DNA from: Pisaster brevispinus
Taxonomy: Eukaryota > Echinodermata > Asteroidea > Forcipulatida > Asteriidae
Reading direction: 5' to 3'
Assembly (NCBI GenBank): GCA_023634235.1
Contig: JAMKCF010000003.1
Coordinates: 23,530,742 to 23,594,741, forward strand
DNA: 64,000 nt
Part shown: piece by piece, positions 43,801-55,977 of the stretch
How the letters are laid out: each line of letters opens with the position of its first letter
How positions within the stretch are numbered: position 1 is the first letter of the stretch
Program-made: the position numbers and the translations under genes
The notes under the pieces: model-generated
Told to the model about the DNA's origin: nothing
Seen by the model: only the letters and a program-made list of their open reading frames with translations
The model's database searches: none

Positions 43801-46800
43801 ACTCAATTTTTAATTTTGAGCTCACTTTTTGGGGAAAACAAGCTCAAAACATTCCAGGCAGCATCAGGGGAATATATTATCTTCAGTTGCTCAGAAAAAA
43901 AGCCGGTTGTAGAACAACTCAGTGTTTTCTTTCAGCTTTTTTGGTCTTCTTTTTAACCCTGACTGTGACGTATACTTCTCTAAACTTCTACCAATATGAA
44001 GAAATTCGATGGATAGCCCTTGTTACGACACCTATGCATAAAGTGGCAGTGGTTCGATAACATTGGGCGCATTCCAAATTAGCAAAAATTATTGGTGATG
44101 TTTGACTGTGTTCTGTGACGCTTGACTCAAAATGTGTGTCTAGCAAAAGTGATGTACATATAAAACAGCGCCCTCTATCAGCAAAATAAAACTCTGACTT
44201 CACACTAAATAAATTTAAGTTGATGGTCTGTAACACTGACCGTTCCCAGCCTTCAAAATCCAACTGCATGTTTTGTTTGATTGTGTTGGACTGAAGACTG
44301 CACTAGTAAAGTAATAGCGCTTTACATGGGAACAGGTGTACCCATCATCTGTAATTCTGTGCAGTAAGCATGTTGTTCATCTTGTTGGTGGAAGAGTTGG
44401 GATCATCGTTATAACCTCTTCCCTCACCAAAGGTCCTTAGCTCGCCTCTGTCTTTTATATCTTTCTATGGTAGAATGTTCCACCAGTCTAACCAACCTGG
44501 TTCCTCCTATCAGGGTGTTTGAGCGTGAAACCGGGCATTCTGCTTGTTCTCACTCGGACACTCTAGCTTTGCTGAGATGTTGAACAAAGAGCCATTCCAA
44601 CAGCTTTGTTTGTCCCCGCCTACTGCATCTCTTTGGAACTCCTTGCCTGGTGCATGTTTCCCTCCATCCTACAATCTAGACTGTTTTAAGAGGATATAAA
44701 GCCCTACATGTGTGTGTGTACCTTCAACATTCCTGACTTTTCTAATCTTGTATTTTCTTCTTTGTAGCCCCTTACCAAGAGTCGGTTTCAGCCTTGTTGG
44801 AGGCTAACTTGCTTTACAAGAAAACAATTATCAGAGTCCAACAAGTTTAGGTGTTGAAATACCATTATGGTGTTTGATTTTATTAGAGTCAAGAAGGATC
44901 CATTTTAGTAAATCACCCAAGGAAGTTGGGGGTAAGTCTTCAAAAGTATTTTACTCTTTGTCAAAACATTCTCTACTGAAGTCGGGGCATACTACAGCCC
45001 AACCTCCATGCTTTAGTTAAGGCACAGAGGAAAAAGTAAAACATTGTGATTTGGGGGCAGTAACTAAAGTACAATTTTTTGAAGTAAAATTTACTCTATG
45101 TTTTAAATGTTGATGTTGGATGTGAATCCAATACAAGTTTACATTCATGCTGTCATAATTGTTAAGCTCTATGTGTTCAGTGAGTAACCAATGCAAGTGC
45201 AGTAATCAACCATTCTATAAACTGGTACCACAGACTGCCACAGAGTACCATACCTTCTACTTGGCTCGAATTGGGTACATGGGTTTCTTTTATTTTGTAC
45301 AGCAGGGCCCAAAAGACTGCAAGTCTCAGGTGTATTTGAGGGTGTGAAGGAAAACAACTTGCGCACTTTAACGGGTTCCCAATGTTCAAATACGCACAAG
45401 TTTCATGGTTTCAAATTTCTACGCGTCTGTTTCATGGTCACTGCTTACTGTGGAATTCTGTGCTGATGCCCGGCTACGGCCAATAGTAACACCCACTTTA
45501 CAGTGCGCCCTAAGCACAGAATTCTTAGGTAAGCAGCGCCATTAAATTGGGCTCAGGTACCATGTGGAAACCTCATGCCTTGGGTCTCCACAGTCTCTTG
45601 TGAAATTTTGTGATAAGAGCCAGTTGGGCGGGAGAGTAAACTGCTAGTTATGGGAGTTTAATGTACATGTATGATATGTATTGTATTTTTTTGTCTATTT
45701 TTTTTTTAATATGTCTTGTAACTCTTTGATTTTGGGGTAGAAATTGAGTTTTTATGTGGTGGAAATATTACATTTTAATTCAGTAGTACTATTGAGATTA
45801 TATTTGTATATTTATGTTTACAATTTAAAATTAAAGGTACATATATACACTTTGAGACATATTTTGTATGAAAATGAAATACACAAATCTACTCTTTGAT
45901 ATTTTTTATTTTCGACCTTCGTGTTTACTGCCAAAAAAAAACCAGTACACTCAATCATACATTAAATAATAAAATTGTGTTTTCACATTCGTCAAAATAC
46001 TTCTTGTCAATATATTCATAACTATTTCTAGAATGGGCACAAATAACTTAATTTTCAAGATGTAATTTCTACGACACTTCAATTTTGGTGGTCAACATTA
46101 TGTAAATGTTTAAAGGTATATTTTTGTAAATCCATGGGAAATTTAGAAGTAGTTAGAGTGATTTCCCTAAAAAAAAAAAAAACCATAAACAATTTTTTCA
46201 CATGGAACCTTAGAAAGTTTTTGCAATGAAGGCCACTTGCAACTTTTGCTGTTTTAAACCCGCTGCTACTCTGTTGCAAGAGGTTTGTAAAATACTTCGA
46301 GAAAGGGAAGCAAAAGTCATTCAGGAATTCATTATGTATCTTTTTGGAAGTTCATGTGAAATTTAGCAATATATTAAGTCGTTGACCTAGTATTAACTCA
46401 TTACGTTATATTCATTTACCAAATCCATTGTTTACCTAAGATATGAATTACTCAAAAGTAACCCTTTTTGTTCTTATTTTTGGTAATATCAACTTGAATA
46501 AATTTTTCAACTTTTAACAAGGGTTCCACCTGCATAGATATGTTTAAGATAATTGTTGACAAATTGTGTGTAAAATACAGACAGTATTTAAGTGCCTGAA
46601 ATGATTGCATTTATTTATATCTCGTTACATTAAACTCCATTTCATTGGATTTATTCATTATGAACAAATAGTTCATAAAACTTATTAATAATATGTTTTC
46701 TATTTTTTTTCAATGAGCAGTGTCTAGACAGTACCTACATATTTGTTGACCCACTAAATCTGAGACTTTTGTTTGGACTTCTTCCCATTGTTTGGACTGG
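43801..46800. other. intergenic, no gene supported
   Basis: AT-rich sequence with short biased ORFs. A degraded end of the GGGCCC MITE family lies near 45440-45556. Confidence 0.4.
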
Positions 46801-46841
46801 TTTTTTAAGTGATACCACCGTACTTCAATAATTGGTGGGAA

Positions 46842-47003
46842 GGTATAGTGCATTCTGCTCTACCAGCCAGGCTCCTAGTGGATGATACCCATGCCTACAT
46901 CCTTATGGACTGTGAAGGGGGTAACCCTGTTTCAGCCCCAGGAGTAGGTGGCAACGTGCCCCTGGTGACAGTTGATTCGGATGGACAGCCCCAAATCAGA
47001 TAA
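46842..47003 (+). CDS. possible terminal exon, unrecognised protein
   Basis: After an acceptor-like CTCTACCAGCCAG, the frame LLVDDTHAYILMDCEGGNPV continues through a Gly/Val/Pro-rich stretch to TVDSDGQPQIR and a stop at 47001-47003. AATAAA follows about 70 bases later (near 47073). The amino-acid composition looks protein-like, unlike the surrounding low-complexity ORFs. I recognise no family and found no preceding exon, so this may be chance. Confidence 0.22.
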   Translation, partial: GIVHSALPARLLVDDTHAYILMDCEGGNPVSAPGVGGNVPLVTVDSDGQPQIR

Positions 47004-47246
47004 GTTTAGCGCTCGCCTTGAAGCGGCTGTTCGGACTTGTGATGTCAGGCGAAATCTCAGTGGAAAAAAAAAATAAAAAATAGACTATATAGAACGATAT
47101 TTTGTTACCTTCATACACAGCGATGCATACTGTGTGAACCAACAGGTTTCCAATTAATGTTTGATTATGGGCGAGATTGCTGGATTGCGCACTGTACACT
47201 ATTGATTGGAATTAACAGTACCCAGCATGCCCAGGGGCCGACTTCG

Positions 47247-47609
47247 TTAAAGGGAGGGTTTACCTTTGGTAATTACTCCAAAAATTAATGAACATAAAAC
47301 CTCCCCTTGTAAGAAGCACTGCAGTTGTTGATAATGTATAACATTTTGAGAAACGACTCCCTTCAAAGGAATGTGGTTTTATAGAGTGAGGGATTTAAAA
47401 AACATTTCTGCACAAAACTTTTCTCAGATTGTGTATTTCAATTACGGATTATTCTTCCTGCGTGGACACAACCGCTCCAGATTTCTTTAAAACGCTATCA
47501 CTTTTTGAAACGAAATTTTCAGAGGTTGCTTCTATTGTATATATCTACATTACCAAACGGTTCATTAATCAAACGGTTCTGAAAATCCAAAGGTATGCTT
47601 TGCCTTTAA
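47247..47609. mobile_element. TTAA-flanked MITE, copy 2
   Basis: TTAA at both ends, with AGGGAGGGTTTACC inside the left and TGCC inside the right. The interior (TTTGGTAATTACTCCAAAA ... ATTCTTCCTGCGTGGA ... CAAACGGTT) matches 52752-53138. TTAA duplications suit Kolobok- or piggyBac-derived MITEs. Confidence 0.7.
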
Positions 47610-47884
47610 TTATAAGTTTTCCGTGCTTATTAAAGCACGGAAAACTTTGCTCAAGAGTAAGCGTAATTCTTAGTGTACCATGAACATTAGACGGCCAGCT
47701 TGTTTGCCTTTGATTTGTTTTGGTGTGCAGTATTCACCGGAAGGTTTCATGCCTTTTTAGTGCAACAGGACTTTTTAAAAAATGGGAATCGCACAGTAAG
47801 ATTAAAATCGGCCGTTAAGCAGCTCTATGAAGTTGGGCCTGTTACCATTTGGTGCACGATATGTGACGTGGTGTTCCCCCCCCC

Positions 47885-48265
47885 CCCCCACACACACACA
47901 CACACACAACCTTACGGATCCGGTTTGTAGGGTACTGCTATTGTTGTTCTATTGTTCCCTTTTCTAAAGAATTCCCTTGTGGGGCCCTATTGTTCCTATT
48001 GAAATTGCCTTGTGGGGTCCATTGTTCCATTGTTGAAAGTACCCCATAAGTTGGCATGTGTAAGGGCACCCATTCCTGTTTTTGCATCCCTGTTGAGACA
48101 TCTTTTGTTCTTTCCTTTGTTCCTGTAGTTAAGAACCTCCCATAGACTTTGTACACAAAATTCCTTGTGGAGCAACCCAGTCTTTAGAATTTCCCTATGG
48201 AGACCCTTTGTTTTCCCTTTTCTGTTTTGTTCTCGGTCTCCATAAGGTAGTGAATATGAAGGCAC
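47885..48265 (-). repeat. interspersed TTGTTCC-type repeat, copy 2
   Basis: Reverse complement of 27355-27825. It starts with a C and CA run at 47879-47909, then CCTTACGGATCCGGTTTG, and ends CTCCATAAGGTAGTGAATAT. It lies 3' of the CTHRC1-like gene. Confidence 0.65.
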
Positions 48266-48437
48266 ACACATTCATTGTCTTCATTTTGTTCTGGGAATGT
48301 CAGGATTCCTTAGGATTTTTAGGGGGATACTTCTGTTCTAGAGGAAAGAGTGTGGTAAAGTATGGGGTCATGGGGTGGGGGGGTGGGGTTACACACCCTC
48401 TGCCACATATCAGACATGGTACTATACCCGTTTCTGT

Positions 48438-51400
48438 TTAGTCATAAGGTGATGGGGTGATCTCTTCTACAATGATAGACAAAGCGCTCTGCCATCCCGT
48501 ATAGCAATCGTAGTAGCCGTACCCCGCACAGTTTCCAACTCGCAACCCAACGGTGACACTACCTGAGGACAAACTCTTGCAGTAACCTACAGACATGGCA
48601 AAATATACCCTTCATTATGCAAGGAATATGGCATATACGTGTTTTTTTGGGGGGGGAGTTGGTTTTTGTTTGTTTTTGTTTTTTGGGGGGGGGTTGACAG
48701 CCCATTTTTTTTCAGGTCTCGCCAGTCCAAACACCCTATTTGAAACATTCCTTTTTCTGTGCACATTTCTATATTTATACTGCTGAAAACACTGTGTGGA
48801 CTTGTGTAAAATAAGTCCACATAGTGTTTCAAGGCCCTGCTTTGTGTGGACCTCTTTTGTTCACAGGTCCACACTTCATTATGTTCGGATCCAGTATGTG
48901 GGGTCCTGCTATTGTTCTTCTATTGTTCCCTTTTCTGAAGAAATCCTCTGTACCCCACCACTATAACAAAGAAAACCTTGTGGGGTAGCATTGTTCCATT
49001 GTTAAAAATACCAAGGGCACACAATCGTGGACCCTCCTTTGTTCAACCCTTTGTGATAGCAACCGTGGACCTATTGTCCCTCTTGTTATAGGTTCCCTGT
49101 TTGAACGTGTATACCTACCCACACCCACACCCACACCCACACCCACACACACAAGTGTGTAAACACCTCCAATCGGGGACCTCCTATTGTCCCTCTTTTG
49201 TTTGGACTTTAACTTTTTGGCAACAGCTCCCATTGGTTTTGTACACAATTTCCAACTGGGGACCTTTACCCAACCGGGGACCCTATTGTCCTCTTTTGTT
49301 ATAGGTCCCCGGTTTGAATGTGAAAACAAACTCACACACCCACACCCACACCCACAACCACACCCAACCTTACATATCACAGTTACGGGGTACTTCCATT
49401 GTCGTTCTATTATTCCCTTTCCTAAAGAAATCCTATGTGGGGTACCACTTGAACAAAGAAAACCTTGTGGGGTAGTGTTGTTCTATTGTTAAAAATACCC
49501 CGTTAGTTGGCGAGTGTAAGGGCACCCAGTTCTGTGTTGCACTCTGTGGACATTCCTTCGTTCTGTACACTTAAGGAATATCCCATTCTTCAACACTGTA
49601 AATGTGTGAACGTGTGTAAGTCCACATCTTGTTTCAAGTCCCTACATTATGAGGACCTCTTTTGTTCTCCGGTCCACACTTCGTATGTAGCGTTTTAAAG
49701 GGCACACGGTGACTTTGATTGGGCGATTTGGGCTATGAAAAGCGTTTGTTATGAAATGAATATGGTTGGAAATATGTTTTCAAAGTAGAATATAGTGATC
49801 CACACAAATATGCCATACAATTGTATGGTTTTCCTTGTACTGTGTGAACTATTACGGTCCGCCATTTTGTTGAGTCAATTTTTGACTCCACGGCATTTTT
49901 TTTTAAAGTGCTAAATATGCGACCAGGTTGCAGAGTGTTATTGGAAACAAATGATAAGTGAATATAAAGTATTATAACGGTTGCAGTTTCCATGTTTCGG
50001 CCGAAAAGATGGGGAAAGAGTTTTACGAGCGAATATATTTGCACTTATTGGCCATGGTAACGAAAATGACTGACCGGTTTAGAATCTTGGAATGTAGAAA
50101 ATTTTGATTTGTTTTCTTCTTTTTGGGTGAACATTTTTAAGTGCATTTTTTAAAACAAAACTTTAAAAACAACGACAACATTAGCCAAAACAATAATGCA
50201 GGAGACAATACATACCAAAGAAAACTCGAGGTCTGTGCAAGTTGTAGCTGGAGTAACCTCCCGCATAGGTAACGGCCTCAATGCGGTTCGGGTCCGAGCA
50301 TTCGTTACCGTTGAATGTGATGTACCACCGGCAGCAGGCTCCGTTCGTGTACGCCACTCGTAGATTTCCCGATATGGCCACGTACAGATACGTGTCCGAA
50401 TACTGCTTAGTTATGACGCAAGTCTGTAAACAGGGACAGAAGTTAATGTCCTTTTTGTGATCTGGGCCCAATTTCACAGAGCTGCTTAAGCAGAAAATAG
50501 TGCTTAACAAGTTTCTGCTTAGCAGAAATGAGTTAGGATACCAGTCTCGGGTGGTAGGCCTATATTTGACCGTGGTACCGGTGGGCTGCTAATCTTACGC
50601 CGATAGTTTTGTTATACTTTGCTAATTTCGTTGTGGAAGCTGCTCTGTGAAATTGGGCCCATCGGGTATGCAACATCAAGTTAACCGTATATACGGTTTC
50701 CAGTAACATTTTAAGGTTGAGAATAATCTCTGAAACATTATTTTTCCCCCACAACAAATAAAAAATGAATCTATCAGATTTGTTCTAAAGTTTAATGCCA
50801 TAAAGTATAGTTATAGAATGAAAGCTTCATGTACAGGATTGGTTTTTTTTAAATGTAATACTAATTAATACATAAATCAAAAACCAATTTGGTTATAATA
50901 TTATTAACAATAGAATATTAAAAGTGTGCCAGTGTATCGATTTCTTGAATTATTTAAAAGCAATATTGTATTTCAAAGAAGAGGTAACTACCCTATTCCT
51001 TTGCATGCTATATGAAGAAAATGTTGTTTTCTCTTTGGCCATGTTTTGATCGTTTAGTTTTGGTCTAAACATCCACGCCATTAAAACACCCTAAAAAACA
51101 AAGAGGGCGCCAGCAAAAGATAAATGTTCCTACCCTGACTTCGCCATTATCTTGGCCGTCATCGATCTTGTTGAAAGCACACGACCTCCAGTTGGTTGAA
51201 GCTATGCCTGGCCCTCCCTGATCTCCCTTCACCCCAGGCGGGCCCGGCGGTCCTGGAGGCCCGTCATTTCCCGCCGAGCACTCCTGTAATTTTCAAGGGA
51301 CAATATTTTCATTGAATTGTATTCTTTGAACTTTTTTCTCCGTGTTCGGGGGCCCATTGTCCTAAAGCCTGTACGCAGATGTTTACGGGGAGAAAAGTCA

Positions 51401-53929
51401 TTGTTATTTTTCATAACCAGTACCAGCCGTAAGCCGTTGCCGTCAGTGTTGTCCGTTTTGCTGATTTCAAATATAGGACCTACCATAATGTGCTTTCCCA
51501 AAAAATTGTTAAGCCTACATTCTTTTGAAACAAAAATGTTGTGAAAAAGCTCAAGAGGTTCCTCTTGGATCAAATGTATTAACTTTCTACGTTCTTTTTT
51601 AGGTTACTGCTTCTGTTGGTGGTTATGGCGAAGTGTAGGTTAGTTTTAGTTTCTGACTATAGGAGACGGTGAACTGCGAATTGAGAGCCTATGGGGCCCG
51701 GGCCCGTTATAAAGTGTGGATGAACGGCACGACAAAGTCAGACAAAGGGGCTCTCGACCGTTAGCAGAAGGTTTCACGACCACGGCTTCACTTCCCTAGT
51801 TTTTGCTGTTTCGTAGAATTATTCTATTGATCCTTTTGTAGTTCCCGTACGTGCAACTTGATTTCTAGCTTTTGCCACGCGCCGCTTTTCATCATTTTGT
51901 ATGATATGTATTATATATAATTTTATTTCATCATACCAACAGCGGAAAAACCACCAATTACAGGCATGGCAATAAAAAAATACACTGGTTAAAAGCAAGT
52001 TTGAAAAAAAGTGCATTAAATTGCATTAAAAATACACAAAGTACAGAATGGTAAGAAACACGCACGCCCACATATATGATGCTCACACGAAGCCACAAAA
52101 CTGATACCAACAGAATAAACTGAATCAGTAGGCAGCAAACCCTATACGCAAACAACAAGAGGAAGGAATACCGGGATGCAAGGATGGAGAGGTATATATA
52201 GGGTAGGGGGATTTGACAGGGGGGTAACAGAAGGGGAAGGTTTGAGAGGGGCATATTTGGGAGAGATTGGAGTTAGGGATAAATGGGGATTTAAAAAAAA
52301 TTAATAAAAAGAAGTTAAGCGCTCACTGACAATTTGTAAATTTCTCTACGGAAGCACACATTTACAAATGTCTGAGCGCCTAACTTCTTCTTTTCATCAG
52401 GTCCCTGAATCCAAGTTTTAAAAAGTAATTAATAAATAAACATAAGTTTTAAAAAAATCATGCACATGATCGTGCCACCGGTGATCGTGCACACTCTCAA
52501 AGCCCTCCATCGTGGAGGATCACCTGAATCCTTATGTGTGACTTGATATATAAATACAGACCAGGCAGAACGTTATGGTCACGAGCAAACTACCAGTGAT
52601 AAGAGCACTTTGGAAAGGCAGCTGTACTGTCACATACTCTTAGAACTCCCCTGCCCATAGCCCTCAGAGGTTTTTTTTTAAGAACTGAAAAAATATTTTC
52701 CAAGCGCACTGACGACTCCTTCATTTCAAACTAATTGTTTTTACTAAATGCTTAAAGGGAAGGTATCGTTTGGTAAAGACTCTGAAAATTAATGGCAATA
52801 AAAACTTTACTTGGTAAGAAGCACAGCAGCTTTGGATAGTATAATGCAGTTTGAGAAACTTTTCACTTCGAGGTACTGCGGTTATGGGAAAATATATCAC
52901 TCTTTATCCCCAAAAATTTGAATCTGAGAAGCGTTACGGCCGTAACGCTTTTCAGATCGTGTATTCCTATAGGGAATATTCTTCCTGCGTGGAAATATTC
53001 GCTCCGGTTTTTCGGTGATATCTCAAAAACGCGACCACCTTTTGAAGTGAAATTTTCACAGGTTAGTTTTATTGTACATTTATGTAGGATTAAAACAATC
53101 AAACGGTTACAAAAACCAAAGATATTTTTTCCCTTTAAATAGATTTTAATGTTAACATGCAATACGAAATGTTATGTCAGAGTGCTAATTAGCACAGTTT
53201 TATGATTAATAATATTGCATAATTTTCTGTATTTTACTCTTGGATCAATTTAATTGCATTTTTACTGTTCACTAGTAGATTTTTATCGCCTCGTTTTTTG
53301 TCTTGACCCCTCTCCCTGGTTGAATTTCTAGAAACAGAAGACATGACCATCATTGGTTATTAAAGTTCACCAGACCCGTCCTTCTTTCTATCCACCACGA
53401 TCCATCCGACTTCAGAACCAGCTCCCAGCAGCCGCACAGCTAGCAACTTCCAGAAAACTGCCCAACATCTATCAGAGGGATCTCTCCTCTATAACTCATC
53501 ACATCAACTTTGTACGCACCCTAAAAGTTTACCGTCCATTGCTGCCGTTCTTACTTGTCTAGTGCACTGGCCACTTTTTCGTCACTTTTATTTCCTATAT
53601 GAACTTTGCCTGTGACGTCGTTTCTGCGCCATCCTAGTATAGAGCTAAACATTTGAATAATGATATCGCACTCACTAGTCTATTAATTTTATACATCTAT
53701 TAAATTAATCAATTTTTTTTCATGCGAGAATTGCCTTAGGTTAACCCTAACATTAACGTTAACCCTAAACATGTACCCAGTCTGAAAAACTGAACCCGAC
53801 TGTCTGATTTACCTCCAAAACAACTCGTCTCTTGTACGTATCAACAACCTCTGCGTTCACCGATGTCAGCGATAGATAAACTGCCAGCAAACATGAACAA
53901 ATCGCCACCGATAACACTCCGGATTCCAT
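48438..53929 (-). CDS. CTHRC1: CTHRC1-like secreted collagen-repeat protein (complete, 4 exons)
   Basis: Exons on the minus strand: 53813-53929, 51134-51283, 50216-50423, 48438-48586; introns GT-AG, phases 0, 0 and 1. The product is 207 residues (human CTHRC1 243). I chose the ATG at 53929 because it begins a signal peptide (MESGVLSVAICSCLLAVYLS, cleavage likely after SVNA). Exon 2 holds a short collagen stretch of about seven Gly-X-Y triplets (GNDGPPGPPGPPGVKGDQGG). The C-terminal globular domain has the family landmarks CAFNK, ISGNLRVAYTNGACCRWYIT, FNGNECSDPNRIEAV, LHRP, VGNCAGYG and TGWQSALSIIVEE. CTHRC1 is a secreted trimer acting in matrix remodelling and Wnt/PCP signalling. The function here is inferred; this may be an expanded invertebrate paralogue. 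Confidence 0.88.
48880..49690. repeat. interspersed TTGTTCC-type repeat, copy 3, with CCCACA runs
   Basis: It shares GGATCCAGTATGTGGGGTCC and the TTGTTCTTCTATTGTTCCCTT blocks with copies 1 and 2, and the series is repeated from about 49370. Two (CCCACA)n microsatellites lie at 49110-49148 and 49333-49366. It occupies the last intron of the CTHRC1-like gene. Confidence 0.6.
50464..50660. mobile_element. GGGCCCAATTTC MITE, copy 3
   Basis: Complementary ends GGGCCCAATTTCACAGAGCT and inverse; the middle is more diverged than in the other two copies. In an intron of the CTHRC1-like gene. Confidence 0.75.
52310..52391. repeat. long hairpin
   Basis: GAAGTTAAGCGCTCACTGAC and ATTTGTAAAT at 52311-52341 pair with 52358-52390 with few mismatches. 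Probably a small hairpin MITE in intron 1 of the CTHRC1-like gene. Confidence 0.65.
52752..53138. mobile_element. TTAA-flanked MITE, copy 1
   Basis: TTAA at 52752-52755 and 53135-53138, inner ends AGGGAAGGTA and TTTTTTCCCT. It contains a perfect palindrome GCGTTACGGCCGTAACGC near 52931-52948. Homologous to 47247-47609 and to fragments near 7185-7285 and 35106-35220. In intron 1 of the CTHRC1-like gene. Confidence 0.75.
53362..53500 (+). pseudogene. LINE C-terminal remnant
   Basis: KVHQTRPSFYPPRSIRLQNQ followed by LPAAAQL fits the SFxPxxIxxWNxLP motif near the end of jockey/CR1-type LINE proteins, with the Trp changed. Short and isolated, antisense to the host gene, in intron 1 of the CTHRC1-like gene. 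Confidence 0.5.
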
Positions 53930-54876
53930 GTTGGTGTTTATGCAGTAGGGGTTCTTGGCAAAAAAAACAAATGTCACTACAAAAATGGCGGCCAAAGTTT
54001 ACCTGTAAGTGGAGGTGTAATTGATTTTATTGATTACCTGTATTCTTTTCTTTCCTGTGGTGGTGTATTTAGAACGGCCCATTGTGGTCCTACCAATTGC
54101 CGATCAGAAATAGTCATGAAAGCTCGTGTAGCCTATAAGTTTTGTCATGTCAATGGGACATCATTGTTTAGTATAAATGGGACAACATCTCATGTCAGAT
54201 GGGATAATATTGTTTCCATGAGCGTTATATCCGGTTAAACAAATTATATTGTTTTGTATTTGTTGTTTTTTCTGCGAGAAAAAAAACTCGGAGAAAACCT
54301 GACTATCTCACGGGATTTGGAACTGACAGATGTTGACATTATTATATCAGAAATGAAAATCACAATATTATTTGTTTTACTAAGACCCACACTCCCGGGA
54401 GAAGCTCGAGATAGTTGCGTTTAGGTCTAAGATGTCGAGAATAGTATATGAGCACCTGCTTTATTAAAAAAAAAATACATGTAAATTGCAAATCCTGGAT
54501 GGCATACGCACCCAACCAAACAACTTGACCAACCCAAACTCTGTATAAATAAAATATTAAGCTTTAAAACGTTTGAGTTTCGCAATGGGAAATGTCACCC
54601 AATATTTTAGGAAGACGTGAGAAAAACTAACTAGAAAATAGAATTAGCTGTTGCAAACTGCATACCAACCAAGGATGTACTTGTAGGCAGTGGCAGTGGT
54701 TTAACTGGGATTAATTCTCCCTGCTACATTGATTGGTAACGAGTTGAAGAGACCCTAATAGGGTCACCCTGTGATAAAGACAGCCATATATCACCTGCAC
54801 TCCTCCCCAGTCGATCGATAACTGCCCCATCTAGGGGTCCACCGTGTCACGTGACTATACAGCCAGGGCAGGTAAT
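53930..54876. other. upstream flank of the CTHRC1-like gene
   Basis: No promoter element assigned. A minus-oriented dispersed-repeat tail (ATTAGCTGTTGCAAACTGCA) is at 54640-54680. Confidence 0.35.
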
Positions 54877-55013
54877 GGCCGTATCCAAATTAACGGCTTA
54901 CAGCTTCGACTGTCGTCAAGTGTTGCCTAAGGACGTTCTATCGGATTCAACGCATAATGACGCAGCTATATCAAGCCGTAGACGTAGCCGTAGCCGCTAA
55001 TTCGGACACAGCC
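54877..55013. mobile_element. small TIR element (GGCCGTRTCC family), copy 2
   Basis: Starts GGCCGTATCCAAATTAACGG and ends CTAATTCGGACACAGCC. Aligns with 8837-8965 over its whole length with many substitutions. Confidence 0.55.
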
Positions 55014-55597
55014 TTTAGCTCAGTGCATGGTTTACTCTCCGAGTAACATCATCACTACATAGTCTTAAAGTTCATACCCATGTAGATAATGGGACCACTT
55101 CGAACAATTATCGATTATCCCGTTGTTGTCAGTGGACAGCATCGTCACGGGGCACCTATGATGTAGCACGCCGCCTCGGCATTCCGGCATCAGCGAGCAT
55201 CATCGGCGGTCCTCTTCCCTACAGCTACTGACCACAGTGCTTTTTATTCTTCGATGACCTAATTATAAATCCATGGATACGGGTAAGAATAGGCTGGAGA
55301 TTCTTTTGCACACCTTGTTAGCTCTTTTTTTTTTGCACATTATTAGGTGGTCTGAAGCAAGAATACTCTCAGGGTTTCTCTCCATGCACAAGCTAGCGTA
55401 CATGGGCCGATACGCGCGAACGCAAACATCATTTCGGCCAATATGCAAAACAAAACTCCTTTTGTTTATGATAAAATAGTATTCATTATATTTTACATTT
55501 CAGATAAATTTTACAAAATCATCGAGATAAAACTATTAAGAATGCTCTAGATTGCACAGTAAGATCTGTGAAAAGGCTCCCCTCCCGGGGGAATTGT

Positions 55598-55977
55598 CTA
55601 AGGGGCCGGCCATTCAGAATAGTCAATGTTTGGGGGGAGGGGTTTCGAAATATTGTGGGTGGGTGGGTCGCAAGAAATAGCTGAAAATCGAAATCCAGTT
55701 CATTTAAAAAAAAAAATGTATATAAATTAACAATTGAAAAAGAAGAAGAAAACGTAGCCAGTTGGCCAAGATCGTCAGTTTAATTCCTGATAAACTACAA
55801 AGTTGTTTGTTTAAGCCAGACAAAAGCATTGAAAACTACTGATGTTTGAGACCTTTGGTCTTAAATATCTGGTTCGTTTGAGCCATTACTTTTTTCTTCA
55901 GTGTATATAGATTATATTATGAAGCCATTCAATATTCGATTTTTTTTTAGCATTGACTATTCTAAGCGGCCCCTAAG
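55598..55977. mobile_element. 380-bp TIR element
   Basis: The left end CTAAGGGGCCGGCCATTCAG and the right end GACTATTCTAAGCGGCCCCT are imperfect complements over about 30 bp (AGAATAGTCAATG is exact). AT-rich interior without an ORF. Non-autonomous DNA transposon. Confidence 0.65.

Noticed and set aside
48961..49380. 139-residue minus-strand ORF with GCGCGCGCV and GVGVGVG runs
   Set aside because: Translation of the (CCCACA)n microsatellites inside an intron of the CTHRC1-like gene.
53740..53772. Telomere-like TTAACCCTAA repeats at 53745-53770
   Set aside because: Only three irregular units with a TTAACG interruption; too short and impure to be an interstitial telomere.
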